This document shows positions 15,096 through 25,500 of a stretch of DNA of 49,680 nucleotides, in pieces. Every line of letters starts with the position of its first letter. The stretch's first letter is position 1. Position numbers and translations under genes: made by a program. Origin of the DNA: a virus; the IMG/VR virus record IMGVR_UViG_3300029286_000061, positions 1-49,680 of that record; one strand, given 5' to 3'. Below the pieces are notes generated by a model. It saw only the letters and a list, made by a program, of their open reading frames with translations. It did not search any database and had not been told where the DNA came from.

Positions 15096-17507
15096 GACCC
15101 TCACGCCCATGTAATCCGAATTGAAATAGCACAGATATGCCGCGTAGAACGTACCCGAGCCAGCTCCTCCTCCTGTCGCGCTTGGGTAGCCCGCCATGCC
15201 ATAGGGCGTATCCATAAACGTCCATGTTTTCTGGTAACCGTTTGCCAGATTCGGCGTGCCAAGGTATAGCCAGGCCGCATCCAGCGTCGGATCGGTGACG
15301 GTGTACTTGCTCGGATCGTAGCAGACATACACCGCCATGTCCTTCCGGTAGAATCCGGCCACGAACTGCCACATGTTCCCCCACAGGTCCCACGCGCCGC
15401 GGTAGCAGACGTGGGAGCGGTAGACGGAATTGAACTGTGTGATATACCCGGAACCACCATGAAGGGCGTCGATCTGCGCAAGAGGAACCGGCTGGTCCCA
15501 GCAGGCGATGGTGTTGCCCAAGGCCGTGTTGAAGGCCACTCCATCGACGGTGATGCGTGTGTTGCCGTCCCCAAGATCCTCGATGAGGGTTATGTTCCGG
15601 TTGGCAGAGATGTCCTGGCTTGTGTACGCCGTGCCGATCTGGGCCATCATGCCAACGGAGAAATTCGTTGTCTGAGCCGTGGCGATGATGATGGAGTTCG
15701 CACCCGTCTGGGCAAGAGTGCAGACGATCGAAGAGCTGTAGGGCATACCGGACTGGATGCCTTGGCCGTAGGCTGACTTGACATCCATCTTTCCAGCCTC
15801 CACGACCATGAGTGCGTAGATGGACATCATCGTTGCATAATCGTACAGGCCCCAGCCACCATCCCCCTTGGCGGCGGCCATGGACAGGTAGGTAGGCGGC
15901 GTTCTTGATCGGCTGTGTGCCAGGTGTGGTTTTGTGACCAAGGCCCCGCCTTCCTCGCTGGCTTGACCGCGGCCGAGATAGACATACTTATTATATGTGC
16001 CATCGCCATTGTCAAACATTGGCGCTTTGAAAAAACCAGTACGTGGCACATCGGACACCGCCCACCGCACATATGCCACACTATTGATGGTGATGGGTTT
16101 TATGCTAAGCCAGTATTCTGAGTATCTTGTATACATTTCAGCAGTAGTCAGCGTGTCATACACCCCATCCCCAAATATGGCAAGCAATGTCCCGTTCGCA
16201 TCTGTCTTGATCTGCTTTATGTCTTTCCATGGAGCATAATTGTCAAAATCATTCACCAGACTTGAGTCATACGCACCGGCATGGACGGCGAATGTCTTGC
16301 CTATGCTATCAAGCGCACGTGTGCAGACCCCGTCGGACACCCGGTAGTCTGTGGCGAAAATATGGCCGATGACAGATTCGATAGAAGCAAACCTCGTATC
16401 CACCAGCTTTTCAGACGGAAACCTCACATCGCTTGGTGTCTCAGACCAGACAGTGGTCTTGTTAGCGGCGGGTTCCTTGAGCGCAACTGCACTAGCTAAC
16501 TCAGCCAGCGCACCTTCAATGGTGGTTGCAATAAACTGTTCTGGTGTGTCTAGAATATCTGCATCTTTTGCATTGTCTTTTATAGATTTAAGTACAGAAC
16601 CAGCAGTATCAACAGTACCTTCGAGAATATTGATACGATTGCTAGGTCTCCAATAGTCACCAGCATCATAGAACTCAAGCATAGCCCCATCAACTCTGTC
16701 ACCATTGCTTGCAACATTGTGCAAATCCTCAAGTTCATTGCCTACATATGGACGCACAAGTATTGTCCCCATTACTGCATGGACGGACACAACAAACCCA
16801 AGTGGGATGCGAAGATTTGGTGCACTTGGTTTTACATTGGTGAAGCCACCCACAATAGTAGGACTTAGCCACAATATATCGTTCTGTGCCCACACTTCTC
16901 CATAGGGTGTACCTGTAGTATCCAGTCCACGGACTTTGCCAAATGTACAGACCTTTCCTTCATCTATAATTTCTTCTGTTGTAACACCAAGCACATAGCG
17001 TGGTTTATACTCAGGAGTTAGTGGATTTAAATATGCAGTACCTCCTACAGCAGGTGCAATAACAAGTTTACCTGACACACCCAGTGTATTTGAAAAGCGT
17101 ATAACAGTACCGTTGGGTATTGTAGCAATACCTGTTTTCTTTTTACATGTAACTAATAGTTCTTCACCCACTTGTAATACAACACCATTTGGTAGAACAA
17201 CCTCTGCAACAAATTCATCTACATTCCATCGCATCTGTCCAACAGTTGTACCGGTAGCTGGTGTAGTCGTATTAAGATTCACACCACCAGCATATAGCAA
17301 GGCCGCTGTAAAATTGTGCACACCAAGAGTGACATCCCCGATAGCGCCAGAGTATGGAACTAATGTTTTTTTGAGGTTGGTAATGGATACTTTTAACAAT
17401 CCAATATCAGGATCGTCAATAATTATATCTTCAACCCCAAGCAGTTCTAAACGTTCAGTTAATGCAGATATGCGTTTAAGCATATCAGTTGTAAGTACTT
17501 GTGGCAT
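14970..17507 (-). CDS. Receptor-binding tail fibre with FGE-like/C-type-lectin C-terminus
   Basis: 845 residues. N-terminal 250 residues form a virion-attachment region (GVHNFTAALLYAGG, VVLQVGEELLVTC, GKVRGLDTTGTPYGEV). A middle helix carries GSVLKSIKDN and TTIEGALAELASAV. The C-terminal ~280 residues resemble a formylglycine-generating-enzyme-like lectin fold: WDLWGNMWQFVAGF, then LLSGGSW and GARLIRR at the very end, as in DGR target proteins. Upstream of about 16480 the DNA is AT-rich like its neighbours; from there to 14970 it is much GC-richer, so the distal half was probably exchanged. Determines host range by inference. Confidence 0.75.
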   Translation of the reverse strand: MPQVLTTDMLKRISALTERLELLGVEDIIIDDPDIGLLKVSITNLKKTLVPYSGAIGDVTLGVHNFTAALLYAGGVNLNTTTPATGTTVGQMRWNVDEFVAEVVLPNGVVLQVGEELLVTCKKKTGIATIPNGTVIRFSNTLGVSGKLVIAPAVGGTAYLNPLTPEYKPRYVLGVTTEEIIDEGKVCTFGKVRGLDTTGTPYGEVWAQNDILWLSPTIVGGFTNVKPSAPNLRIPLGFVVSVHAVMGTILVRPYVGNELEDLHNVASNGDRVDGAMLEFYDAGDYWRPSNRINILEGTVDTAGSVLKSIKDNAKDADILDTPEQFIATTIEGALAELASAVALKEPAANKTTVWSETPSDVRFPSEKLVDTRFASIESVIGHIFATDYRVSDGVCTRALDSIGKTFAVHAGAYDSSLVNDFDNYAPWKDIKQIKTDANGTLLAIFGDGVYDTLTTAEMYTRYSEYWLSIKPITINSVAYVRWAVSDVPRTGFFKAPMFDNGDGTYNKYVYLGRGQASEEGGALVTKPHLAHSRSRTPPTYLSMAAAKGDGGWGLYDYATMMSIYALMVVEAGKMDVKSAYGQGIQSGMPYSSSIVCTLAQTGANSIIIATAQTTNFSVGMMAQIGTAYTSQDISANRNITLIEDLGDGNTRITVDGVAFNTALGNTIACWDQPVPLAQIDALHGGSGYITQFNSVYRSHVCYRGAWDLWGNMWQFVAGFYRKDMAVYVCYDPSKYTVTDPTLDAAWLYLGTPNLANGYQKTWTFMDTPYGMAGYPSATGGGAGSGTFYAAYLCYFNSDYMGVRVLLSGGSWSDGGYVSPLYWNGYFTLSSSYIYVGARLIRRVAA

Positions 17508-20500
17508 TTAAACCTCCCTAGTGCCAAGAATATCTGGCACAGTATCATCACCAATAGCCTCTGGAATTGTACTGTCTCCAATAAGTTCAACTGGTGAACC
17601 TATGATGTCAGCTACAACATTTGAATAATCACGCTGTCTAAGTGTGAATGTAACCATTTCATAGTCTGTATCAACTTCAATACCAGTGATTTGAACACGT
17701 TGATATCCAGCATACTCACGGGTTTCACTCAACTCCATATGAGCTTTTACTATAAAATATAAATCAAGAACGGTAAGAATCAATAAGCCATGAATCTTAA
17801 CAAGATATATTGGACGTGCAACAGATAAATCTTCTAACAGTATACGTGATTTGTTATACGCCTCCAATTCCGTTTGTAATAGTGAAGAGAATGTTTTTGG
17901 ATTGCTATATCGATATCTACGTAACACAGTCCTTTTATATTCATCGTTTGTATAGTCTATAGTATCATTTGTACGTTTATTACTATTGTACTGAACAGTC
18001 ACAACATCTGAATACAATGTCAGGTTTCCTTGTATTTTTAATGTATCCAGATTTACAATCTCACCATTCTGTATCCAATAACTTACTGCTCTATTTGGAT
18101 TATCTACACGTATATATATTTTATCCACATCATCATAACGGAATCCTATGATACTACCACCCTGAATCTCTTCAATCACTGTAGACAGTGCCTCAGTAGA
18201 GTCTTTGTATAGACCTATAGGAGCCAATATCTGTTTTTCTGCTTCACATACAGCAATATTGTATAGACTATCAATGTATGGTATACCAAGCACAGTATAG
18301 TTAAGGTCTTTTATGATATCAAACGGATTGACAAGTTTACTTGTGACATCGGTATTCAACGCTCCCACAAGTGTTACATCATCTTCCTTTACACACCATG
18401 TGCCGAGCAAGCCAGTCTCAACAGTACGTTCCAAGAATAACTCAGCAATATCTGTCAATGTGAGTGCACTACTGTATATAGTAAGTCTATGCAACATACC
18501 ATCAAAATAATTTACGTTGGATGGATTACCACTTGCATCAGGGTCATTAGCAAGTAGTATAGGAACTAAGGTAGAATATACAATTGGATAATCAGCACCA
18601 GCATCCCCTGTTACACTCAATACATTATCCACATATATCTTTGTATAGCGTCCATCATATGTGCATACAAAATGATGCCAGCCCTCAGCTAATGGGGATG
18701 TTGCAGTTATTTCAAACCATGCTCCATTAAGCCACACTGCGAATACAAGACCAGCTATGCCCATGAATACACCATAACCACCTGACTGCTGGGTGTTTAC
18801 CAAATCAACTGTATCCGATACCACAGTCCAATGCTCCATATAAGCAAATACAGATATGCTAAGTTCATCTGTAGGATGCAGGATGGAAGCATATGGAATA
18901 ATTGCATAATCATCAATACCATCAAATACTATACCACGATCTTCTGTAGGTGTTCGCAATATACCATCCACACATATTTCAGCAATATCACCATCCATAA
19001 GACCATCTGTATGAGCATCACATTCGTACAATCCGATTATGCCATTAGCTAAATCAATATATGGGATAGATAGAATCTCAATAGGTTCATCATCCTGTAT
19101 ATAATACACTTTATGTATTTCTGTAAGCATACTTGCAATTTTAAAAAGTACATACTCAGGAAGTGTTACTTTAAGTCCGGCACAATAACATGCTGAATCT
19201 GTAGAAGCAGGTACATCAATCCAAATAGCAAATATATATGTAGTACCAATCACAAATGATGCATATTCAAAACTAAAGTATGCAATTGTATTTTCGTCGT
19301 CCTCCTGAATGAACTTAACGCGTATATTGCTCAGTCCAACCGTAACATAAGTTAACAATGCAAAATCAATATCAAGACGTGCAATACTTCCGGTAGCATC
19401 ATACAACTCTAGACGTGTAACTCCTGTTTGTGATGCATACTGAATATATCCTGAGAACCTATGAATACTACTCGTTGCAACAACTGTATGTGTTACATTC
19501 GCATTAGCTGTCGTGCCGGTCTTACCAAGTCTATACTGTGTAAATTTAGCACGTGTAGTATTTTGTTTAGTAATCTCAGAACCATCCACTGACCATGTTG
19601 TCATATCATATGGAACAAGACTAAAAGGGAGATTAAGTATCTCGTCTGTATCTTCATCACATGTAAGAATATCCACATCCTGTGTTACACATAATGCTGG
19701 CATTTGACGATTATATCCATAACCATCTGGAACAACTTTCGTAGCGTTATCTTCACCAACTTTCGAATCTGTATATCCAAGGTCTTCATATGTGCCTGTT
19801 GGCCATTCTGTATCGATTTTGGAACGAAAATCATCAATTATAAATGAGACAGATGTTGGTAATAGTTCATAATCAACAATTACACCTTTATGTAGCGTAA
19901 GCAAATCAGCATATGCTGAACCATCAGCACCATATTTAAACCATGTAACTTGTCCAACAATATCTGATAAGTCATCAAAACGATTTATGAATGTAGGAAC
20001 ACCAGCATCATTCACAATGCATATTGGGTCATTCTGCAATTCAATTGTGATACTCTGCGTTGCAAGTTTACTATATGTGACAGGCTCAACTGACCTTGTT
20101 ATGGTTGGTTTGTTCTTGAGTATAGTTGGATATAAGGTATTGTTCAGAAACTGCGTAGCACCGTCAGTAGCACCAAACATAAGTGTAAGGTACAAATCAT
20201 CATAGCTATGTGGATTTATGCCATTCCAGACATGAAAGTATGCAATCTGGTTTGTATTATCCCACCAAAAGCTAAATTCAGTTGCAAGTAAATCAACATA
20301 AGACTGCACAGTACTCATAATTATATTATCAAAAGTTGCGCCACTATAAAAGTATGTGTTAGAAGAGTCAACATCACCTGTGATTCCAAAGACATCAAAA
20401 AGCCATGACGCTTCCGTTAAGTCTGGATTTGTCCAACGCCAGATATCAGGTGCATCATTTACAAGGGCTGTGGGTTCAACAAATTGTCGTTTGCCATACT

Positions 20501-20513
20501 CAAATAGTAACAT
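17508..20513 (-). CDS. Large tail/baseplate protein with LamG domain
   Basis: 1001 residues, AAGGAT ribosome site before ATG 20513. N-terminal part is a beta-rich tail-hub-like region (MLLFEYGKRQFVEP, later WFKYGADGSAYADLLTLHKG). Residues about 525-700 form a concanavalin/LamG lectin domain: GIVFDGIDDYAIIPYAS, GWHHFVCTYDG, KIYVDNVLSVTGD, MLHRLTIYSSALT. The C-terminus (VVTVQYNSNKR, YQRVQITGIEVDTDYEMV) resembles phage tail-lysin/receptor-adaptor regions. It probably forms the tail tip and binds surface polysaccharide; the next gene product attaches to it. Confidence 0.65.
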   Translation of the reverse strand: MLLFEYGKRQFVEPTALVNDAPDIWRWTNPDLTEASWLFDVFGITGDVDSSNTYFYSGATFDNIIMSTVQSYVDLLATEFSFWWDNTNQIAYFHVWNGINPHSYDDLYLTLMFGATDGATQFLNNTLYPTILKNKPTITRSVEPVTYSKLATQSITIELQNDPICIVNDAGVPTFINRFDDLSDIVGQVTWFKYGADGSAYADLLTLHKGVIVDYELLPTSVSFIIDDFRSKIDTEWPTGTYEDLGYTDSKVGEDNATKVVPDGYGYNRQMPALCVTQDVDILTCDEDTDEILNLPFSLVPYDMTTWSVDGSEITKQNTTRAKFTQYRLGKTGTTANANVTHTVVATSSIHRFSGYIQYASQTGVTRLELYDATGSIARLDIDFALLTYVTVGLSNIRVKFIQEDDENTIAYFSFEYASFVIGTTYIFAIWIDVPASTDSACYCAGLKVTLPEYVLFKIASMLTEIHKVYYIQDDEPIEILSIPYIDLANGIIGLYECDAHTDGLMDGDIAEICVDGILRTPTEDRGIVFDGIDDYAIIPYASILHPTDELSISVFAYMEHWTVVSDTVDLVNTQQSGGYGVFMGIAGLVFAVWLNGAWFEITATSPLAEGWHHFVCTYDGRYTKIYVDNVLSVTGDAGADYPIVYSTLVPILLANDPDASGNPSNVNYFDGMLHRLTIYSSALTLTDIAELFLERTVETGLLGTWCVKEDDVTLVGALNTDVTSKLVNPFDIIKDLNYTVLGIPYIDSLYNIAVCEAEKQILAPIGLYKDSTEALSTVIEEIQGGSIIGFRYDDVDKIYIRVDNPNRAVSYWIQNGEIVNLDTLKIQGNLTLYSDVVTVQYNSNKRTNDTIDYTNDEYKRTVLRRYRYSNPKTFSSLLQTELEAYNKSRILLEDLSVARPIYLVKIHGLLILTVLDLYFIVKAHMELSETREYAGYQRVQITGIEVDTDYEMVTFTLRQRDYSNVVADIIGSPVELIGDSTIPEAIGDDTVPDILGTREV

Positions 20514-20540
20514 TAGACATCCTTATAAAGTTATAATATC

Positions 20541-21818
20541 TCATTCATATGCTGTGACTAGCGACGTTTTGTGTATATAGTATAAGTGTGTACCTGAATC
20601 TCTACTTATTAAATCTGTAGTACTATATGTAAGACCTACCGGAGCTGATGCAGGCACAGTAAAACTTGAGAGTATAGTAGCTGACACACCGTCATGAATA
20701 TAAATCTTGTCAGTCCCACTATCACAACTTATTAAATTTACTCCATCAAACGCTAGTCCAGTAGGTGACGTACTAGGTGATGCAAAACTTGATAGTATTG
20801 TAGATGATACACCATCATGAATATAAATCAACCTTTTATTGCTATCACAACTAATTAGGTTTATACCATCAAATGTTAGTCCAGTTGTATATGTGCCAGG
20901 TACAGCGAAACTTGAGAGTATAATAGATGATATGCCATCATGAATATACACTAAATCTGTTATACCATCAACACTTATCAAGTGTGTACCATCAAAAGCA
21001 AGCACTAAAGGTTGTGTAGCAGGTGCAGCAAAACTTGAGAGTATAGTACCAGATACACCCGAATGAATATATATACGGTCTGTACCTGCATCACAATTTA
21101 TTAAATTCATTCCATCAAATGTAATACCACCTGCATCACTGGGTGCGGCAAAACTTGATAATATTGTTGATGTGGGCCCAACAAATACAAAAAGTCCTGT
21201 TATATACAGACTTTTAAACTCAGGACTATCCGTGGTTTTCAAATCCTGATTCATGTCATATATCTCAGTAGCTCCATTACCAGTATCAACAGTTGCACAG
21301 GTAAGAGCACCGGTAACTGTAACTGCCCCACCAACTGTAAGACTACCTACAACACCAAGTGCACCTTCAATCTTATTGTTCATCACATCCCAACGATACT
21401 TTGTATACGATGTACCTGATTTAACAAGGGCATAAGGCAACAAGTGATAGCCATTCGCAACATCTTCCATGTATCCATACACAGCATTCCATACATATGC
21501 AGACACATCAGTAACAAAAGTTGCTACAAGATAGTCACCATCGACTTCAACACGAATGTACACAGTACCATCAGCAGGTGTTCCTTCAATAACTTCATCA
21601 GCAGTATCAACAATATATACAGAACCAGCGTGTTGTATATATGTACCTTGCTGAATTGCAGGAACAACAGTATCTTTTGCACCAGTGAGTATAAATGGCT
21701 TAGTAAATGTAAACAACTGCAATGCAGTCATATGTGCCATCAATTTAAACCAATCCCCTGTTGCTGTTGCATCAGTTGGCACTGGGCTTGCTGGCATTAC
21801 TAGTTTTGTGATAGCCAT
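20541..21818 (-). CDS. Tail fibre with five propeller-like repeats
   Basis: 425 residues; ATG 21818 is preferred (GGGAG upstream, TAATG overlap with the previous stop) over a start twelve codons earlier. N-terminal MAITKLVMPASPVPTDATAT and a trimer-like stalk (GVVGSLTVGGAVTVTGAL) are typical of tail fibres. Residues about 225-425 hold five repeats of roughly 41 residues, each TILSSFAxP ... GLxFDGxNLISCDS ... IYIHDGVS, like blades of a beta-propeller (NHL-like pattern). Five visible blades, with the last degenerate, would need partners or a further cryptic blade to close. Confidence 0.65.
   Translation of the reverse strand: MAITKLVMPASPVPTDATATGDWFKLMAHMTALQLFTFTKPFILTGAKDTVVPAIQQGTYIQHAGSVYIVDTADEVIEGTPADGTVYIRVEVDGDYLVATFVTDVSAYVWNAVYGYMEDVANGYHLLPYALVKSGTSYTKYRWDVMNNKIEGALGVVGSLTVGGAVTVTGALTCATVDTGNGATEIYDMNQDLKTTDSPEFKSLYITGLFVFVGPTSTILSSFAAPSDAGGITFDGMNLINCDAGTDRIYIHSGVSGTILSSFAAPATQPLVLAFDGTHLISVDGITDLVYIHDGISSIILSSFAVPGTYTTGLTFDGINLISCDSNKRLIYIHDGVSSTILSSFASPSTSPTGLAFDGVNLISCDSGTDKIYIHDGVSATILSSFTVPASAPVGLTYSTTDLISRDSGTHLYYIHKTSLVTAYE
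20580..21200 (-). repeat. Five tandem ~123-bp coding repeats
   Basis: The repeats lie in the fibre gene; unit length is 41 codons (first unit 40). Conserved words on the minus strand encode ILSSFA, FDG and IYIHDG; nucleotide identity between the central three units is high, allowing unequal recombination to change blade number. Confidence 0.75.
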
Positions 21819-22543
21819 TATAACGTCTCCCTTATAACAAGTGATGCAACACATCGTTGCACGCCATGTGAATAACTACTCATAGATGCAGTAGTCATAT
21901 TTAATGTAGCATACAGGGGTGGTTTAAAGTCATGTGCATCTTCTGTCATATCTACAAAAATTGGTTTATAATTTCGTACAGTACGCACGATAGTCTGTAT
22001 TTCAGCAAGCTGTATCCGTGTTATATTGGTGAAATCAGGTGAATATGTTTGTAATACAACACCATCCGTACCATAAGATTGCCCAAACTTAGTTTGTTCA
22101 ACCTCATTCGTGATTTCAAGGGATTCATCGTACTCAAATGTCGGTCTAGGCATATGATAAAACTCACCCATACTCATGTACCCAATCTCAACATAATCAG
22201 CAAGTGTTGTCATGTTCAGCCATACCTTATAGACACCACTGGTTGAAGTCAGATACAGTATATCAGTAGAAAGCAAATCTGTAAAGGTCTCGTCATGCAA
22301 AACGGCATCGGAAGCATCCAAAAGACGACATCTTAGGGTAGCTAGATTATGCCCAGCTAAACCTATACAGTCAAAGGTTTTAGCTGTTGCGAAGTCAATG
22401 ACTATATTAGGATTGGTGACGACAGACCTGTAGGGTATCCTGAGGGAAGAGACAAGCATATTCCCTACATTGAAATGTGAGTTTTGTGAACTTGGTGCTA
22501 TCGTGGTTGCTGTCTCAAGCACATTTACATACAGTATATTCAT
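21818..22543 (-). CDS. Distal tail-type structural protein
   Basis: 241 residues. Begins MNILYVNVLETATTIAPSSQ; then IDFATAKTFDCIGLAGHN near 50, a galactose-binding/discoidin-like strand pattern, and later PTFEYDESLEITNEVEQTKF. The position directly after the tape measure gene (four-base overlap) matches distal tail proteins of siphoviruses, which connect tube to tip. Family not confirmed. Confidence 0.5.
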   Translation of the reverse strand: MNILYVNVLETATTIAPSSQNSHFNVGNMLVSSLRIPYRSVVTNPNIVIDFATAKTFDCIGLAGHNLATLRCRLLDASDAVLHDETFTDLLSTDILYLTSTSGVYKVWLNMTTLADYVEIGYMSMGEFYHMPRPTFEYDESLEITNEVEQTKFGQSYGTDGVVLQTYSPDFTNITRIQLAEIQTIVRTVRNYKPIFVDMTEDAHDFKPPLYATLNMTTASMSSYSHGVQRCVASLVIRETL

Positions 22544-25500
22544 CGTAACACCGTCCTTATAGCTTTCTCAGGATTAATGGTTATAACACCTTTGTTAAGC
22601 ACATCTTCAATTGTATAACGAGCCTGTTCACGCTTATCTGTAGTTTGAATGATTACAGTCATGTTTGTAGTACCATGTGCATATCCACCATTTCCTATTG
22701 CAGACAGAATATTTGCCATCTGGCTAGCATTAGATATCAACTCAGTCTTGTTGTGTTCCCCCGCTATAATCTGTGTGCCGTTGGTAGTTCCAGGAACTAT
22801 ACCACCAGACTCATAATAATCTTCTTTTTGTGGATATGTAACTGCATGTGCCCCAGCCTGTACAGCAACAGCCGCACTTGTAGCACCTATATAAAGCGCA
22901 CTTAATACAGGGTTAATCATTTTAGCCCCAGTGGCAATAGCATTCATGATAGCAACCACACCCTGTGATGCAATACTAGCAGAATCAAGATACCATGAAG
23001 CAAGTGCTGATTTATACTTTATCTCATTCTGTTTTGCAGTCGCCTCTTCTTCTAATACTGTTTGTTTGTCAGCATACTCCTGCTCAATAAGATATTTATC
23101 AAGTGCTTTCTGTGCTTCAATAACAGCCTCTTCATCAGCCTCTTCTTTGGCATCACTGAGTGTCTTGCGTAGACTCTCTTCCTCTGTATCATCAGCAATA
23201 CCTTTTTCCTCAAGTACAGCCGCAAGTTCAGCATCCAGTGCTTCAATCTGTGCATCAAGTACTCTGTCAATATCATCAATCATACCGTCTGCAATATTGC
23301 TGAATAAAGTATCAAGTTCACTAAATACAGATTCTATTTCGCTTATCGTATCTTTTATATTTTCTTTGAACGTCTCTACACGCTTTTCTTCTGCATCCTC
23401 AGATTTTTTAAGGGCATCTTTTTCCTCTTTTCTATAGTACTCAAGTAGCTGTATCTGTTCAGCAGTAAGCGCACTATATAAAATACCCACAGCATCTGTA
23501 TATTCTTTTTCCGATATACCAAGTAAGTCTAGATAGCGTGTATAAGCAGAACTACGCTCGTCACTGAACTTCTTTTCAATATCTGCAACAGCACCCTCAC
23601 GCTCTGTTGCCGCATCTTTAACTTCTGCATCATATCGAGCAAGAATATCTGTATTCTCTCTATCTTTATCAGCTTGATTCTTTGTGTCATCCAACTTTAT
23701 ATCAGCATACTCACTATCTCTGACTCGTTCAGCCTCTGCTACTCTATCAACCTCAGCTTTCATGGCAAGAGCAATACGTGCTTGTTCATATTCATCAAAA
23801 CCACTCAATTCTGCCTCGTATGTTGTTTTTAAATCTGCATCACGTTCAGCACGTTGAGTTTCATATGTAGCACGTTCTTTTTCATACTGAGTATTGAGTT
23901 CGTCCTGTGCATTTTTACGATAGTCAGATATGATATACAATCTATCCATATAGCTTTTACGAATATCTGCTGTTGTTTTTGCGTTTGCATAGGATTCTTC
24001 AATAGCATCTTCACGTTGTTTCTGTGATGCTTCTATGAGTTTTTGGGTATAATCAGTAAATACCCCCTGAACAAGTTTGTATGCTTGCTGACGTTTAAGG
24101 AGCGATTCAAGTTCAGCACTTGTTGTTTCACCAATGGCTGAAAGTCGTTGTCTCTCAATATCTGCAAGTTTCATTGTCTCATGGTAATTGATTTTGGACA
24201 ACTCAATGCCACGTTGAGTTAGTGCAAATGATTCTAACAATGCACGTGAGTGTTGTCCAACAACAATATCGTCACCATCAATTAGTGCTTGATTTTCTTC
24301 ATATTGCGCCTCAGCCTGTTCACGAAGTGCATTAGCACTTTTAACAGCCTCTTCCTTCATAAGCGCAAATGCTGAATTTAATGTCTCTACATTAGATGAA
24401 GATGTAAGAGTATCTTGTGCATTACTAAGCATACTATCATTTAACTGTTGTATAGCTTTATCAGCCGCACTTGTTGTTGCAATTTGGTCTTGCAGTGCTA
24501 TAATCTGTTCGTATTCTTCTGCTGTAATTTCAGAAACTGCTTTAGAACTTTCAATCCACGCTTGTGCAGATGCTTCAATAGCATCTGCAAGTTTTGGTGA
24601 CTTTAGTCTGATGAACTCCATATGTTTATCAGTCAATGCAAGTTCAGCACGTAGTCTTCCGGCCTGTGCTATTGTCTCAGTGGTACTTTCATCCATTATT
24701 GAAGAACTTGTACTTGCTGTCAAAGCAAGTTCACCTATTGTAAGTTTGAGTTGGCGTATATCTTCCTCAGTAATGTTTATAATCGATGTATAGTGTTGGG
24801 TACTTGGACCAAGTGCATCATAGTACGATGGGTCAGCCATAGCTGTAAAGAACTCTTCAACACCTGTAAAACGGCTTAATGAAGCAACACCATCCTCAAT
24901 TTTTGTTATTTGAAGTGGTATTTGAGCTAAGTTAAAATCAAGTGTATACAACAATTTCTTACCGGATGCATCGGCATTTCTATATATCTTACTATATTCA
25001 TTCTGTATTGTACTTGTATTCTGTGCCAAAAGTTGGTAGCGCTCAAAGAATGCTTTCTTTTCAGCCGCTGTTGCCTCGTCTATGCCTTTTAGACGGATAT
25101 CCTGTGCAAGTGCTATATAATCATCCTGATTTTGCTGTTCTTTTGCTACATAGTTAAAAACATCAAGAAGTTTTTCTTGTTCAATAGCTACTTTTGTATA
25201 ACCTGTAGCCATATCACTTAATGTTTTGTACATATCCTGAGCAAGAATAGCTCTACGTGCCTCATACAACTTTTTCTCACTTGTTGTTAAATCAATTGTC
25301 TTATCATTCAATAAAGATGTGAGTCTGGTGTACTCGTCCTGTTGTGTGGTAAGCTCAGTCATGGTATTTGCTAAATCATCCGCAACCGTATGTGCACCTG
25401 ACATGCGCTTAATCCAGATATTGAACTGACGTATACCTGTGAACATCAACTGTACAACAGAACGGAAAGCTGGCATGAAACCATTCATAATTGTTATTGA

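Noticed and set aside
14569-15393. 274-residue minus-strand protein extending upstream of the fibre chaperone
   Set aside because: The upstream part is the fibre gene read in another frame; the TAGGAGGT site and the chaperone pattern place the start at 14961.
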